Notes: generated by a model from the letters alone, not told the origin. Numbered from the stretch's first letter, positions 1-8,876 are shown. The stretch: 37,018 bases of DNA from Saprospiraceae bacterium (GCA_029263015.1 JAJCYI010000218.1:1-37018), one strand, 5' to 3'. Program-made: numbers and translations.

Positions 1-72
1 CAACGATGGACTAAACGAGTGAAAGCTGTCCTCAACATTCGAGCATTGTACATGAGCAGCAAAAAAGATAAT

Positions 73-714
73 CTATTGAAAATTATCAACGCTCAAATGG
101 GGCACTCGATAGCTGCGTAAACGAAGATTTGGTTTGCGCCCGTCTAGATAGTAAGGAGAAAATTCATTGAATCCTTCAAATGCCTTATACCCATTTTTAC
201 TGTCATTTGCCGATTCGTACCAACGTCTCTGAACACCCACATAGAAATCGAACCTTTCCTGTTTGCTCAATTTCATTTCTGCAAAATTCAATGACAACAA
301 TGTTTCTTCGATACACTGGAAAATTAGAAGATTTTCTTTTATAACTCTACAGTTGCCATACTTCAGGTTTAAAAATGGTTCCCAATCCTTTTGTAAATAT
401 ACCGCATATTCTTGCCTAATTCGGTTTAGACTAGGAATCAAGGAAACATCTTTTGTGAAAGCGATTCTGTGCAGCACATTAACTACTGATTTGAAGTTTG
501 GCTGACGAGCATACATAGTGTAAATTTTTTCAATATTTTCCTTTTCACATAAGGTAGAGATTTTAGTCAGAGTTGTATCTTCCCGAAAAGGGAAAAGCTC
601 ATTCCTTAATGAGATAAGCAAAGAACCAGTTCCACTTTGACTAAAGACATGGTTTCCAATGGGATAGAACATTGCGATCAAGGATATTATTATGATTTTT
701 TTCATGATTACCAT
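73..714 (-). CDS. Secreted protein of unknown function
   Basis: I do not recognise this protein. It begins with a clear signal peptide: two lysines near the start, a run of isoleucine and leucine, and a likely cleavage site near Phe-Ser-Gln about residue 26. It is therefore probably exported to the periplasm or cell surface. The remainder is about 185 residues, rich in charged and aromatic residues, with no visible repeat, catalytic motif or T9SS sorting domain. The first Met is followed three codons later by Met-Lys-Lys (start at 705), which is the more typical signal-peptide start. It lies 14 bases downstream of a remnant ORF on the same strand (729-1055), so the two may once have been co-transcribed. 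No function can be assigned. Confidence 0.6.
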   Translation of the reverse strand: MVIMKKIIIISLIAMFYPIGNHVFSQSGTGSLLISLRNELFPFREDTTLTKISTLCEKENIEKIYTMYARQPNFKSVVNVLHRIAFTKDVSLIPSLNRIRQEYAVYLQKDWEPFLNLKYGNCRVIKENLLIFQCIEETLLSLNFAEMKLSKQERFDFYVGVQRRWYESANDSKNGYKAFEGFNEFSPYYLDGRKPNLRLRSYRVPHLSVDNFQ

Positions 715-728
715 TGTTTGCCTTGTAT

Positions 729-1055
729 TTAAATTGTTGGGTTAAAAGACCAGTCAAATGCATTGACCGGAGCAAGATCCAATGCTGTTGCCCTACTCCT
801 GCAACGTATTTCTTCATAATGAGCCCCCGCTGTTTCCAATATACAGTTTCCAATATTTACTTCCTTGTAATTTTCATAAACCCCAATTGTGAACGGGCAA
901 TAACCAGCATTGCCAAGGTTATTTAGATTTGTTTGCGTCTCCCAACCGCCCGTTGTTACAAGTTTAGCGAAGCGTAACTTGTAAATGCCTAAGCAGAATT
1001 GCAAGCCAGCCCTACCGAGACATATAGTCACAGATTCTATGCGGCTTAATTTCAA
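729..1055 (-). pseudogene. Short ORF, probable 3' remnant of a larger gene
   Basis: The ORF would encode 108 residues. Its first half reads through a palindromic repeat (959-987) and has poor protein-like composition. Its second half, about 60 residues ending in Asn-Pro-Thr-Ile, looks more like a real C-terminus with evenly spaced Cys, Glu and aromatic residues. I see no signal peptide or recognised domain. The simplest reading is the tail of a longer gene whose 5' part was lost or replaced when the repeat-bearing sequence arrived. It sits directly upstream of the small secreted protein at 73-714, an arrangement also seen for polymorphic-toxin tails with downstream partners, but nothing here proves a toxin. 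It may equally be non-coding. Confidence 0.3.
959..987. repeat. Palindromic repeat with 9-bp arms
   Basis: The arms TTACAAGTT and AACTTGTAA flank an 11-base centre that itself contains GCG-AA-GC self-complementarity. Part of the sequence (AAGTTTAGCG) recurs on the opposite strand in the hairpin at about 1064-1082. It resembles extragenic palindromic repeats mobilised by REP-associated transposases, but no such transposase gene is present and family membership is inference. Confidence 0.5.
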
Positions 1056-1063
1056 GTTGTGCT

Positions 1064-1082
1064 GCCGCTAAACTTAGCAGGG
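1064..1082 (-). terminator. Weak hairpin downstream of T9SS gene
   Basis: A short imperfect hairpin (CTGC ... GCAG enclosing GCTAA ... TTAGC) lies about 25 bases past the stop codon of the 1105-2631 gene in its direction of transcription. There is no clear T run after it, so termination by this hairpin is only possible. Confidence 0.25.
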
Positions 1083-1104
1083 CTTTGGGTCATTTCCTAC
1101 TCCC

Positions 1105-2631
1105 TCATTCCATTTTTATGAATTTCCCAGTAAAATATTCTTGATTGTTTGCAAGATTATATATTCGATAAGTATAAGTTCCGGAAGGAAGATCCGCAAT
1201 ATCCAGTTCGTAAGTTTTTTCTCCAAAATTAGCTTGACGGATTCTCCGGCCATTCACCGAAAAAACATCAAGATGGTAACGCCCTAAATCAGAATCATTC
1301 TTATCAATTTCAAAATTTATGTAAATACTTGCAGGGTTTGGGAAAACGGCAACAGAAATGATGTCTTCATCTAAATCCTCTATTGTCAGATCTTGAATTG
1401 GGGAGCGAAATGTATCATTATCAACATATATTTCATCTTCCTCTTCAAGGTTAGCATGTTGCCCAATATCTAATTTCCAGATAAAAGCAGTTCTTTCTTT
1501 TTTTGATGGCAAAGCAGAACCGGACAAGAGAATACTGTGATTGCCAAATGGCAACATACTCATGGTCCAAACTTGACCACCTGGGCCATGTTCAAACAGC
1601 AAGCGTTCAAAAACCAAGTTGCCATCCATGTCAAAGGTTTGCAACATATATTTCTTGCTTTTTGTATCTCTGTCGTAAATCGAATTCAGGATGAATATTT
1701 GTTCGTTTAAGATCAAAAATTTATCAACACTCCCAGTTTGGTCGAGGGTGATCGATTTGACCAGTTTCGCATTTTTATCTAATACAGAAACGGTCATGCC
1801 CAAAGCGTTTTGTTCCTTGATTTTGAAATAAGATATTACCGCATACCCGTCTTTATAAGCACGCATGTCTTGGACTCTAAAGTCATCTCGTTTTTTAGGG
1901 AAATGTCGGAAAATTTTTCTGCCGTCCGTTAAAAAAACAAAGTCCCACATTGTGTGGCGTCCCCCACTGCTATTCCTGACACCCTGATGTCCAAGTATCA
2001 GCCAACGTCCATCTTGTCCTTTTATCGGCTGCCTTAAACCATCAATCCCCGGCAACATATTAGGGATTATTAATTTTGACAAATCCAACATTTGTGACGA
2101 GCTTGAAAAATCCCAATTTATGTCTCTAATCTCAACAGTAGGGTTTGTAGAATGGATTCCATTTTTTGAAAAAACTGTATAACCATTTTTAGTGCGTACA
2201 TAAGAAGATATATTATGGAAGGCAAAACCTTCCCCTTGCAACAACAAATTCCCTTTCCTGTCTAATACCCTTGAGTCAGGTCGGGCAAAAAATTCTTTAT
2301 CGCAATTGTGACCATTGACGAGGAAGTTCCCTTCGGAAAACGGAAGTATTAAAGCTCTGTTATTACAGCTTTGAACCTTGACCACTCCATTAAAGCGGCC
2401 ATTTTTATCTAAAATCAGCAAATGTTTGCTTACTAAACTTCCTCTGTTTTCCTTCGATATTTTCCCCTTGGTAATGTTATGATAGCTGTTGCCATTCTCA
2501 TCTATCCAAGAATCACTGGCCCAGCTCCTACTGTCCACGGGGCCTTCGTATTTCCATTCTTGTGCATTAAGGCTTTTACAAAGAATTAATAGGGCGAGAA
2601 AGACTAAAGAGCGTGTATTTAATTGAATCAT
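1105..2631 (-). CDS. T9SS type A sorting domain-containing secreted protein
   Basis: The 508-residue protein has an N-terminal signal peptide ending near Leu-Asn-Ala-Gln (residue 24), then about 390 residues with repeated short strands and Asp-X-Asn-Gly turns (for example LDKNGRF, LDRKGNLL, LDKNAKL, FDMDGNL). That pattern suggests a beta-propeller-like or delta-60-like fold, though I cannot name the family. The last 80 residues are a type IX sorting domain: a VFPNPA motif near residue 431, a hydrophobic beta core (LDVFSVNGRRI), the LPSGTYTYRI segment, and a basic end in GKFIKME. The protein should cross the outer membrane through the T9SS and be released or anchored at the surface. An acidic stretch at about residues 394-420 links the two parts. 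A hairpin at 2692-2724 separates it from the next T9SS gene upstream. Confidence 0.85.
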   Translation of the reverse strand: MIQLNTRSLVFLALLILCKSLNAQEWKYEGPVDSRSWASDSWIDENGNSYHNITKGKISKENRGSLVSKHLLILDKNGRFNGVVKVQSCNNRALILPFSEGNFLVNGHNCDKEFFARPDSRVLDRKGNLLLQGEGFAFHNISSYVRTKNGYTVFSKNGIHSTNPTVEIRDINWDFSSSSQMLDLSKLIIPNMLPGIDGLRQPIKGQDGRWLILGHQGVRNSSGGRHTMWDFVFLTDGRKIFRHFPKKRDDFRVQDMRAYKDGYAVISYFKIKEQNALGMTVSVLDKNAKLVKSITLDQTGSVDKFLILNEQIFILNSIYDRDTKSKKYMLQTFDMDGNLVFERLLFEHGPGGQVWTMSMLPFGNHSILLSGSALPSKKERTAFIWKLDIGQHANLEEEDEIYVDNDTFRSPIQDLTIEDLDEDIISVAVFPNPASIYINFEIDKNDSDLGRYHLDVFSVNGRRIRQANFGEKTYELDIADLPSGTYTYRIYNLANNQEYFTGKFIKME

Positions 2632-2691
2632 CCTATGGAAAGTATTTAAGCTCGACTACTGCCCAGAAAAATTTACAGAAGTCGAATTGGG

Positions 2692-2726
2692 AATAGGGAG
2701 GCAACTTAGAGTTGCCTCCCTATTTT
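2692..2726. terminator. Perfect 15-bp stem hairpin, probable terminator
   Basis: AATAGGGAGGCAACT (2692-2706) pairs perfectly with 2710-2724 around a three-base loop TAG, and is followed by TTTT on the plus strand. Because its arms begin and end with A/T bases it could act on both strands. It sits about 80 bases beyond the stop of the 2805-5666 gene and upstream of the 1105-2631 gene, so its likely role is to end transcription of the former. Confidence 0.7.
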
Positions 2727-2804
2727 AAATCATTAAAAATGAATAAATCAAAAAATGTGGCGTGTCATTAGATTTCGGAAAACATCTCCCAACCCCGCAC
2801 TTCA

Positions 2805-5666
2805 TCACTCCTTCACAAACTTCCCCGTCCAGATAGACCCTCCCACCTGGAAGGTAATCAAATAGATACCTGTATGCAAATCGCTGACATCCAATGCGTT
2901 GCTTGGGTCCTCGGAGACTTGCAGCACTTGTCCGAGCAGGTTGGAAATGCTGACCGAAGCAATGTCCAGTCCTGAATCAATGGTCAGCACATTTGCCACG
3001 GGGTTTGGGTAAAACGAAATCTGCTGTGCCAGGGCCGGGTCAACGGTGCCGGTCAGTTCGATGATGTCGTCGGCGTACCTTGGAAGCAATTGGTAGCCCC
3101 CAACGCATGGGCTTGAGTCGAACTGGCCGCCAAGGCCGATGGCATGGAAAGGCTCTGTTGGGATCGGCATGGACGACAGTTCGGTGTCGTCATCAATGAA
3201 CAGAGTATTGATAAATGTACCGTTGGTCACTTCTACTGTGAAAAAGCTGCCATTGCCAAGCCATTCACTTGGATCGACAAATGTCAGATTGGTCAATTGA
3301 ATCAAATCTGATTCGAAAGACTCATTGATGATTGTTGTTATTTCCGGCGTAACCAAAGCATTGCCAGTAGAGACTTTCCATAAGGTGTCCGGCCTCATTT
3401 GTGTCAGGCAATTAAATTGGTCGATGGTTCCCTGCACGATAAACTCATCTCCTTCATCATACGTCAGCCCAAAATCGTCAAACTCAAAAACGGTGATTCC
3501 ACCGGTGCCATCAATCATAGCGAATTGTAAGCGATCTGCACTTGCCTGCAAGTTGATGCCGTGCATGATCCCTTGCAACTGACAGGTCACACCAAGAGAA
3601 TCGGGTTGCCCATTGCCGTTGACCGAGGTGACTGTGGCAATATCATATGCTGGGTAAGCCGTAGGGCACACTACGTTGATAGTCACAAATGCTTCGTCGC
3701 AGCCGTTCATGTCGCATATTTCATAGATAAAACCATCTGTTCCACAGAAATCAGGATCTGGCTCATAAGTGATATCGTTCAGCCCATTTACCGTAGTCGT
3801 ACCATTGTCCGGCCCACTGGTGATGATCATGGAAATCAGCGGGTTCGGTGTCACATCATTGCCCAAGACGTTGACGATAGTACTTTCATTGATTGGGGTA
3901 TTGGCACTGTCATCATTAGCTACGGGCATGGTCGGTGCTATCGTTGAATAGGCGCAGGTTGGAAAAGGGCTTGGTGCGCTGGCATTGTCGGCTACTAAGT
4001 CGAAAACATTAATGCCGCTGAATAGCCAGTTGCCCAGTTCAAAGTTGCCGCCATCAGGGCCTGTACCACTGTTGCGGTAGGCCCAACCGTCCAAGTACTC
4101 CCATGGCTCCCCTGTACCATCCGTATTTATTTCCCCGAAAACATCTATTACAATGTTGTTTTCAAACAGTTCAATTGCATCATCTCCATTGATATTAGCA
4201 GCCCCACCCGCAACGGTAGGGGAGAAGCCAAAGAAGTCAATAAACAGCAGGCTGTCGTTCACGATATAGATGCAATCGCCAGCCGAGACCGAAATAGCGG
4301 GGAGTTGTGTTTCCACACCTGACGAACCACCCCCATTATTGGCCGAGCCCACTCCAAAAACACTGAGGTCAGGAATGGTGTCGAGGGCTTGTAGTTCGAT
4401 CCCTTTTGCCCATGTTCCACCAGATTCCACCTGCGTATCAAAAACGCCTGTTATCACGATTGCATTGGTCTGCGGTGCATCATTGTCTAGGATGGTCAGG
4501 GTATATTGCCCGCCGTTTGCCGAAATGATTGCGTTGTTTGTTGGGTTGGTCAAATTAAGGATCAACTGTTCAAGTGTTTCTATATCGGTATCGTTAACGA
4601 CGGCTATGGGGACGATTTGAGTGTCAAGGGCAACTCCGGCATCGAACGTCACCGTTTGCGGAAGCGTCAAAGTGAAATCATCACCATTCGTTGCTGTTGA
4701 GTTTCCATCCATTTCGAGGGTAACATCGGTAGTGTTGGCGTTGCCGTTGCTGAGGATGAGGGTTGCAAATACGGTCCCGGCATCTTCCAGTACCGTAAAA
4801 CCATTGAAAAGGAAACCTACGATTGGCCCTGCAGGACACTCATTGGCTGCGCCAGGGGTACCCAATATTTCCGTGCCATCCACAGAGAAACCTGTTGGAG
4901 TGATAGATGCCGCCCAGTTGGTGGGGTCGTTGTTGTCGGTATTGACATCACAGAGGGAAAGTGTTGGGCCAAATCCGTCAGCCGATGCTGGCCATGGCGC
5001 AGAGTCGCTGTACGAGACAATGTCTGCCTGTGCTCCAGTTGCGTCGCTCAGGATAACATCTTCGCCAGTATTGTTCAATGCGCCGGTGAATTGGAATGGC
5101 ATGATTCCAAAAGCAGCTTCAAAAGCAGCTGCATTATTTGCCACGATGGCGTATTCCCCAGCATTCAGCGTAAAAGCGGGAAAAGTGAAATCCACTGCAT
5201 CTGAAATGGTCCAGTCTGTCATGTCAATAGCAGCAGGTCCGTTGTTAAACAGTTCCACGAATTCGTAATCGTCGTTTCCTGGATTGTTGTAGTTGAGTTC
5301 CGTAATGACCACATCGTCAGTCGCAGGAGTAGCAACAACGGTAATCACTCCTGTCATGCCCACTCCAAAATGTGGGTCACAATGGTAGTTGTAAGTACCG
5401 GCGATGTTAAAAGTGTGATTGAACGTCCAAGGTGCAGTCATTGCCCCACCGTTACCGAAAGCTTCTGGGTTATTGGGGTAACTCTGTGCAGAGCCATTTA
5501 CATTATGAGTGCCGTCCTGATTGTCCCAGGTGACCATGTCACCCACGTCGATGGTAAGGTTATCAGGCGTAAATGTTATGCCAGACAGTACCACGGTGTG
5601 TTGGGCATTGAGGTTTAGCAGTAAAACGAAAAGGGAAAGAAGGAATGTAAAGATTGATTTTTTCAT
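2805..5666 (-). CDS. Secreted multidomain protein: cupredoxin, lamin-tail, Calx-beta, T9SS sorting domain
   Basis: The 953-residue protein has a signal peptide (to about residue 21, LNAQ). Residues 23-112 form a plastocyanin-like cupredoxin domain with the four expected copper ligands: His54, Cys96, His99 and Met104. Next come a lamin-tail (LTD) domain at about 115-275 (VVITELNYNNPG, EFVELFN), a Calx-beta domain at about 285-396 (ends LTILDND), a second LTD-like region at about 402-560, a cadherin/Big-like region at about 582-667 (ANDDSANTPINES, VLGNDV), and an OB-like region at about 675-870. It ends in a T9SS type A sorting domain from residue 885 (FYPNP) to GKFVKE. Predicted location is the cell surface or outside the cell. 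Copper binding is well supported by ligands, but whether the domain transfers electrons or stores copper is unknown. Confidence 0.88.
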   Translation of the reverse strand: MKKSIFTFLLSLFVLLLNLNAQHTVVLSGITFTPDNLTIDVGDMVTWDNQDGTHNVNGSAQSYPNNPEAFGNGGAMTAPWTFNHTFNIAGTYNYHCDPHFGVGMTGVITVVATPATDDVVITELNYNNPGNDDYEFVELFNNGPAAIDMTDWTISDAVDFTFPAFTLNAGEYAIVANNAAAFEAAFGIMPFQFTGALNNTGEDVILSDATGAQADIVSYSDSAPWPASADGFGPTLSLCDVNTDNNDPTNWAASITPTGFSVDGTEILGTPGAANECPAGPIVGFLFNGFTVLEDAGTVFATLILSNGNANTTDVTLEMDGNSTATNGDDFTLTLPQTVTFDAGVALDTQIVPIAVVNDTDIETLEQLILNLTNPTNNAIISANGGQYTLTILDNDAPQTNAIVITGVFDTQVESGGTWAKGIELQALDTIPDLSVFGVGSANNGGGSSGVETQLPAISVSAGDCIYIVNDSLLFIDFFGFSPTVAGGAANINGDDAIELFENNIVIDVFGEINTDGTGEPWEYLDGWAYRNSGTGPDGGNFELGNWLFSGINVFDLVADNASAPSPFPTCAYSTIAPTMPVANDDSANTPINESTIVNVLGNDVTPNPLISMIITSGPDNGTTTVNGLNDITYEPDPDFCGTDGFIYEICDMNGCDEAFVTINVVCPTAYPAYDIATVTSVNGNGQPDSLGVTCQLQGIMHGINLQASADRLQFAMIDGTGGITVFEFDDFGLTYDEGDEFIVQGTIDQFNCLTQMRPDTLWKVSTGNALVTPEITTIINESFESDLIQLTNLTFVDPSEWLGNGSFFTVEVTNGTFINTLFIDDDTELSSMPIPTEPFHAIGLGGQFDSSPCVGGYQLLPRYADDIIELTGTVDPALAQQISFYPNPVANVLTIDSGLDIASVSISNLLGQVLQVSEDPSNALDVSDLHTGIYLITFQVGGSIWTGKFVKE

Positions 5667-6409
5667 AAAGTAAGTGAGATAATTTGTTCTGTTTTAAGAC
5701 TTTAGACAATAGAAAGTTAGACATTAGATGCTGAAGGTCTGAAAAGAAGCTTGGTTAAAGTTAAATAAACATCATAAGTAATGTGTCCGATCGTTTGGTC
5801 TGAATCTAAGATCTATTGTCTAATGATCTAAAGTCCTAAAGTAGAATTAGGGATTATTCTGAAATTAGGAAATTGAAAAATTAGAAATTGAACATGTTAG
5901 GAACTTCTAATTTTTGTGTTCTCGATTTCGAATAATGATTATGGGTTTATTGGCAGAGAAGGTATGTTCAAGCAAAATTTAAACGTGCCCTAACCTGCCT
6001 ACTTTACCTTTAAAATATTTCGTAAAATTAGTTGAAGTGAATGAAATGCGGGAAAGTGGAGATGAAATATTTTTTAATAGCTCGAAAGAGGAATTATGCT
6101 TGTACCAAGAACACCATACTATCCTGGCTTCAATCAATAGAAAAGGCTCTTTCCAAGGTCAAATAAAAAGCGCTAGACAACTTTGAATAAAGAATGTCTG
6201 ATAATTAATATTGGTAACTCATTTCATCAACACTTCGGTAACTTTTTGAAAACTCAAGTTTTTTAAATCATATAAAGCTGATAACCAAAATTTTTATATT
6301 TTTAAGTACAAATTTTCAAAATACTGATAATCAATGACTTGCAAAAAATTACCAAAATATTGGTCATGATGAAATCAAAAAATGAATATTTCCCTAAATC
6401 ACAGCCCCG
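5667..6409. other. Gene-free A+T-rich region with inverted-repeat words
   Basis: No credible gene is visible in these 743 bases. The part next to the 5666 start carries words related to TTAGACAATAGA and its inverse; see the separate repeat entry at 5698-5835. The middle and right part is very A+T-rich and contains several GGTAAC/TGATAA-like words. The region should hold the promoter of the T9SS gene at 2805-5666 and the 3' end of the minus-strand nuclease-like gene ending at 6410. No convincing terminator is visible. Confidence 0.6.
5698..5835. repeat. Interrupted inverted repeat upstream of T9SS gene
   Basis: TTAGACAATAGA at 5702-5713 is perfectly complementary to 5812-5823, and the overlapping word GACTTTAG (5698-5705) is complementary to 5828-5835. 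Extra copies of the related word TTAGACATTAGA lie between them. The arrangement resembles the repeat at 13175-13253, which uses the same words. Confidence 0.6.
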
Positions 6410-7665
6410 TCACTCATGTTTCCTACCCCTAAAAAAGCCTTTTTTCCCACCCACTTTCCCCACATCCAAGGAATCAACCACTGCCAATTCCTGATCCAGC
6501 ATCCTCAAATCTGGCTGTCCCGCCAGCACCCATGCTGTGTACCAGGCGCTACCTACTGCTAAGATGGCATCCCGCATTCGTCGTTCCACCATGTCGCCCA
6601 TGCGTTGGTTGTAAGCAGCGGCAAATGCTTCACACTGCGTGCGGACGAGCCGTTCGCCCCGCATTTCGTGGCACATTTGCTGGTCAGAAGGGAAGCGTTT
6701 CCGGAGGTCGAGTTCGATGGCAAAGACACTGTCAACCAAGGCGTGGCTTTCGAGGACGATGTTCCAGAAATAGTCTCTCGGATTTTTGATCAACTGCGCT
6801 TTGCCGACCCAAAAATCGTAGTTTTCATCGGCGAACAGTTCGGGCAAGCGGCTCTCCCAAAAAGCATGGATGCCGAGCTGCCCCGTAAGTTGGCCGTTGT
6901 AATTTTCGGTGGTGTGGAGCGGCACATGTGCATCAGCGATATAATGGCCAATGTCGGCAGCATGGCGCCGGATTTTTTTGGAATCATTTTCCATAAAAGC
7001 CTTCGTAAGGCGGGTGAGCATGTGCTGTAGGTGCCAGGGGAGGATGCCGTGTTCGGAGAGGTGGTCAATGGCAATGAGCTTTTGGCAAAAGAAGCTGTCT
7101 GGGCTGATATTCAGCAATTTAGCAAGACTGTCGCATGGGACTGTCCAAGTGTCATTATAATAATTCGGGAGGTAGTTTTGGATGAAAAATTGCGAAATTC
7201 CCGGTGAGACCAATATTTGGTGACGCCACCCGTGAGGCCAGGGTGAAAAGCCATTTTGCCTTCATAGTCCAATAGTGCCCCAAGTGAATCCCTGAAAACC
7301 ATTTCCACCGTGTCTCTTTTTTCGTTCACAAAATACAGGTCGGAATATTGGATCAAAGCATCCGTCCAGCTGCGGGGCACATTATTAAATGGCATTTCAC
7401 CATAAACATCCAGGTCAATATAATGACGGACGGCTTCATATGGGCTGGCATAGCGGCGCTTGTCGGGATCGATGGCATGTTCTGTCAGGTAGTCAATGTT
7501 TTCTTTAAAAAAAAACATCATTTCGGGCGGCAAAATAAAAACAGCATGGTGGTTGATTTTGCGATGCCCAAAAAAGCCCCAGGCGTTTGTGTTCGGCTTG
7601 GGTGCCAATGAAGCAAGGCAAATAGAAGATAGAATAAATAAAAACAGGAAAGAAAGGTTTTTCAT
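6410..7665 (-). pseudogene. S1/P1 nuclease / zinc-phospholipase-C-like gene, frameshifted
   Basis: Two overlapping minus-strand frames together encode one protein of about 415 residues. The 5' frame (stop at 7111) gives a signal peptide and the mature start WGFFGHRKINHHAVF, where the N-terminal Trp and the His are expected zinc ligands. The 3' frame (usable from about 7213) gives the core HYIADAHVPLHTTEN and GIHAFWESRLPE, the clustered His/Asp/Glu ligands of the trinuclear zinc site in the S1/P1-nuclease and zinc-dependent phospholipase C superfamily. The switch is near 7200-7213 and needs a one-base slip. The Met at 7665 is preferred because the signal peptide starts there. Outcomes are a true inactivating mutation, a sequencing error, or less likely recoding. 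Both halves keep good family residues, so the lesion is recent or artificial. The intact enzyme would be periplasmic or secreted. Confidence 0.75.
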
Positions 7666-7732
7666 GGTTGCAGGGTTTAATGAAGCCAAATCTATCAAAA
7701 TATTTTAAGAAAATCAAAATTAAATTTTGAAC

Positions 7733-7740
7733 TATATTTG
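7733..7740 (+). promoter_or_regulatory. Probable -7 promoter element
   Basis: TATATTTG matches the Bacteroidota -7 consensus TAnnTTTG exactly and lies 30 bases before the start codon of the histidine phosphatase gene. The -33 element is not clear. Confidence 0.45.
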
Positions 7741-7769
7741 TCGTTCCTGAACAAAAACATTTACATAAA

Positions 7770-8255
7770 ATGAAATCATATTTTATACTTTTTATCGCGG
7801 CCTTTTTTTTATCCAACTGTACAACCACTTATTATCTCGTCCGTCATGCCGAACGGTTGGATAATTCCAAAAATTCCCTACTTTCGGAAGCAGGGTACGA
7901 GCGGGCCAAAGCTTTAAAAGAACGATTATACACTCTGGGTATTGATGCTGTATATGCCACACCTTATCTCCGAACCCAGCAGACAGGCCAGTCGCTTGCC
8001 GATGCCATTCAAGAGGAATTAACGATATATGGCACGGATACAACCTTTCAATTTGTGGAAGCGTTAAAAAATCAGAAAAATAAAGATTTAGTGATCGTGG
8101 GGCATTCAAATACTATCCCTGAAATGGTGTTATATTTTACTGCCGATACCGTGCATATTGGACACAATGATTATGACAATTTATTTATTGTGGAATTTAA
8201 ACGGAATATATTTGGGAATAAAATAAAATTGGAACAATCGACTTATGGAAAGTGA
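7770..8255 (+). CDS. Lipoprotein histidine phosphatase family protein
   Basis: The 161-residue protein belongs to the histidine phosphatase (phosphoglycerate mutase-like) superfamily. The signature VRHAER gives Arg25 and the phospho-accepting His26. Arg68 in TPYLRTQQT and His112 in IVGHSN complete the catalytic pocket. The N-terminus is a lipoprotein signal peptide, with LSNC placing the lipidated Cys at residue 17, only eight residues before the catalytic motif. The enzyme should therefore be membrane-tethered, in the periplasm or on the outer-membrane inner leaflet. It is short for the family and lacks the extra cap segments of mutases, suggesting a small phosphomonoesterase; the substrate is unknown. 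Its stop codon abuts the stop of the convergent restriction-endonuclease gene with no intervening base. Confidence 0.85.
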   Translation: MKSYFILFIAAFFLSNCTTTYYLVRHAERLDNSKNSLLSEAGYERAKALKERLYTLGIDAVYATPYLRTQQTGQSLADAIQEELTIYGTDTTFQFVEALKNQKNKDLVIVGHSNTIPEMVLYFTADTVHIGHNDYDNLFIVEFKRNIFGNKIKLEQSTYGK

Positions 8256-8876
8256 TCAACATAGTTTTAAAATAGCTTCTGTTATTTCTTCTACATTTAC
8301 TATTTTTTCGTTTTTATCATAGAATAAATAAAAAACAGGCTTGCCCCATTTTTGATTTGCTTTTTTATTAAAAAGGATGACCCCTTCCCGCATTTTATTG
8401 AAGGTCAATGGTTTTACCTGAATTCCGCATATTGCGTTATTGTTATTTTTGATAATTAGATCCACGCGTAATTCTTCATCTGTATATCCTTCGGAATAAA
8501 CTACTTTCAACGTTAATGCCGATAATATTTTATTTAAAAGATCGCAAGCTGTTTTTTCGATATTTTTTCCTTTTAATGATTGTGTGACAAACAAATCGTA
8601 TTCCCATTGAATACACTGTTTTAATGTGTATTTATATTTCCCCCATTCCTTTATTTGTGATTCATATAAATTTTTGCCAAAATCGGTGACGGTGCCTTTG
8701 CTCTTTATTCCACAAGCGCAGGTTTTTTCAAAATGGGAATTAATCAATTCGTATAACTCCGCTTTACTTTTAGGGTTATGAACTTTGATGAGTTTCATAA
8801 CTGGGACGGATTTTTTGGGTGCTGAAATGCCGTATTTTCCGTTCAATAAATTTAATTCACCTCCTGTGAAAGCCAT
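8256..8876 (-). CDS. MjaI-like type II restriction endonuclease
   Basis: The 206-residue protein resembles the MjaI family of PD-(D/E)XK restriction endonucleases. The probable catalytic core is Asp139 (ELRVDLIIK) followed by Gln153-Val-Lys155 (GIQVKPLTF), the D...QxK variant of the motif. The N-terminal half has a Cys-Ala-Cys segment (residues 53-55) and is otherwise unremarkable. Family enzymes cut CTAG, but specificity here is inference. No DNA methyltransferase with a DNA-modification motif is adjacent; the methyltransferases at 21.2 and 23.0 kb look like small-molecule enzymes. The gene is more A+T-rich than its neighbours, in keeping with horizontal transfer, and converges on the phosphatase gene with zero spacing. 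It could also be a different PD-(D/E)XK nuclease. Confidence 0.6.
   Translation of the reverse strand: MAFTGGELNLLNGKYGISAPKKSVPVMKLIKVHNPKSKAELYELINSHFEKTCACGIKSKGTVTDFGKNLYESQIKEWGKYKYTLKQCIQWEYDLFVTQSLKGKNIEKTACDLLNKILSALTLKVVYSEGYTDEELRVDLIIKNNNNAICGIQVKPLTFNKMREGVILFNKKANQKWGKPVFYLFYDKNEKIVNVEEITEAILKLC

Noticed and set aside
4621-5268. Long plus-strand ORF opposite the cupredoxin T9SS gene
   Set aside because: The minus strand encodes clear domains across the whole interval; the plus-strand protein is Ser/Val/Pro-rich shadow sequence.
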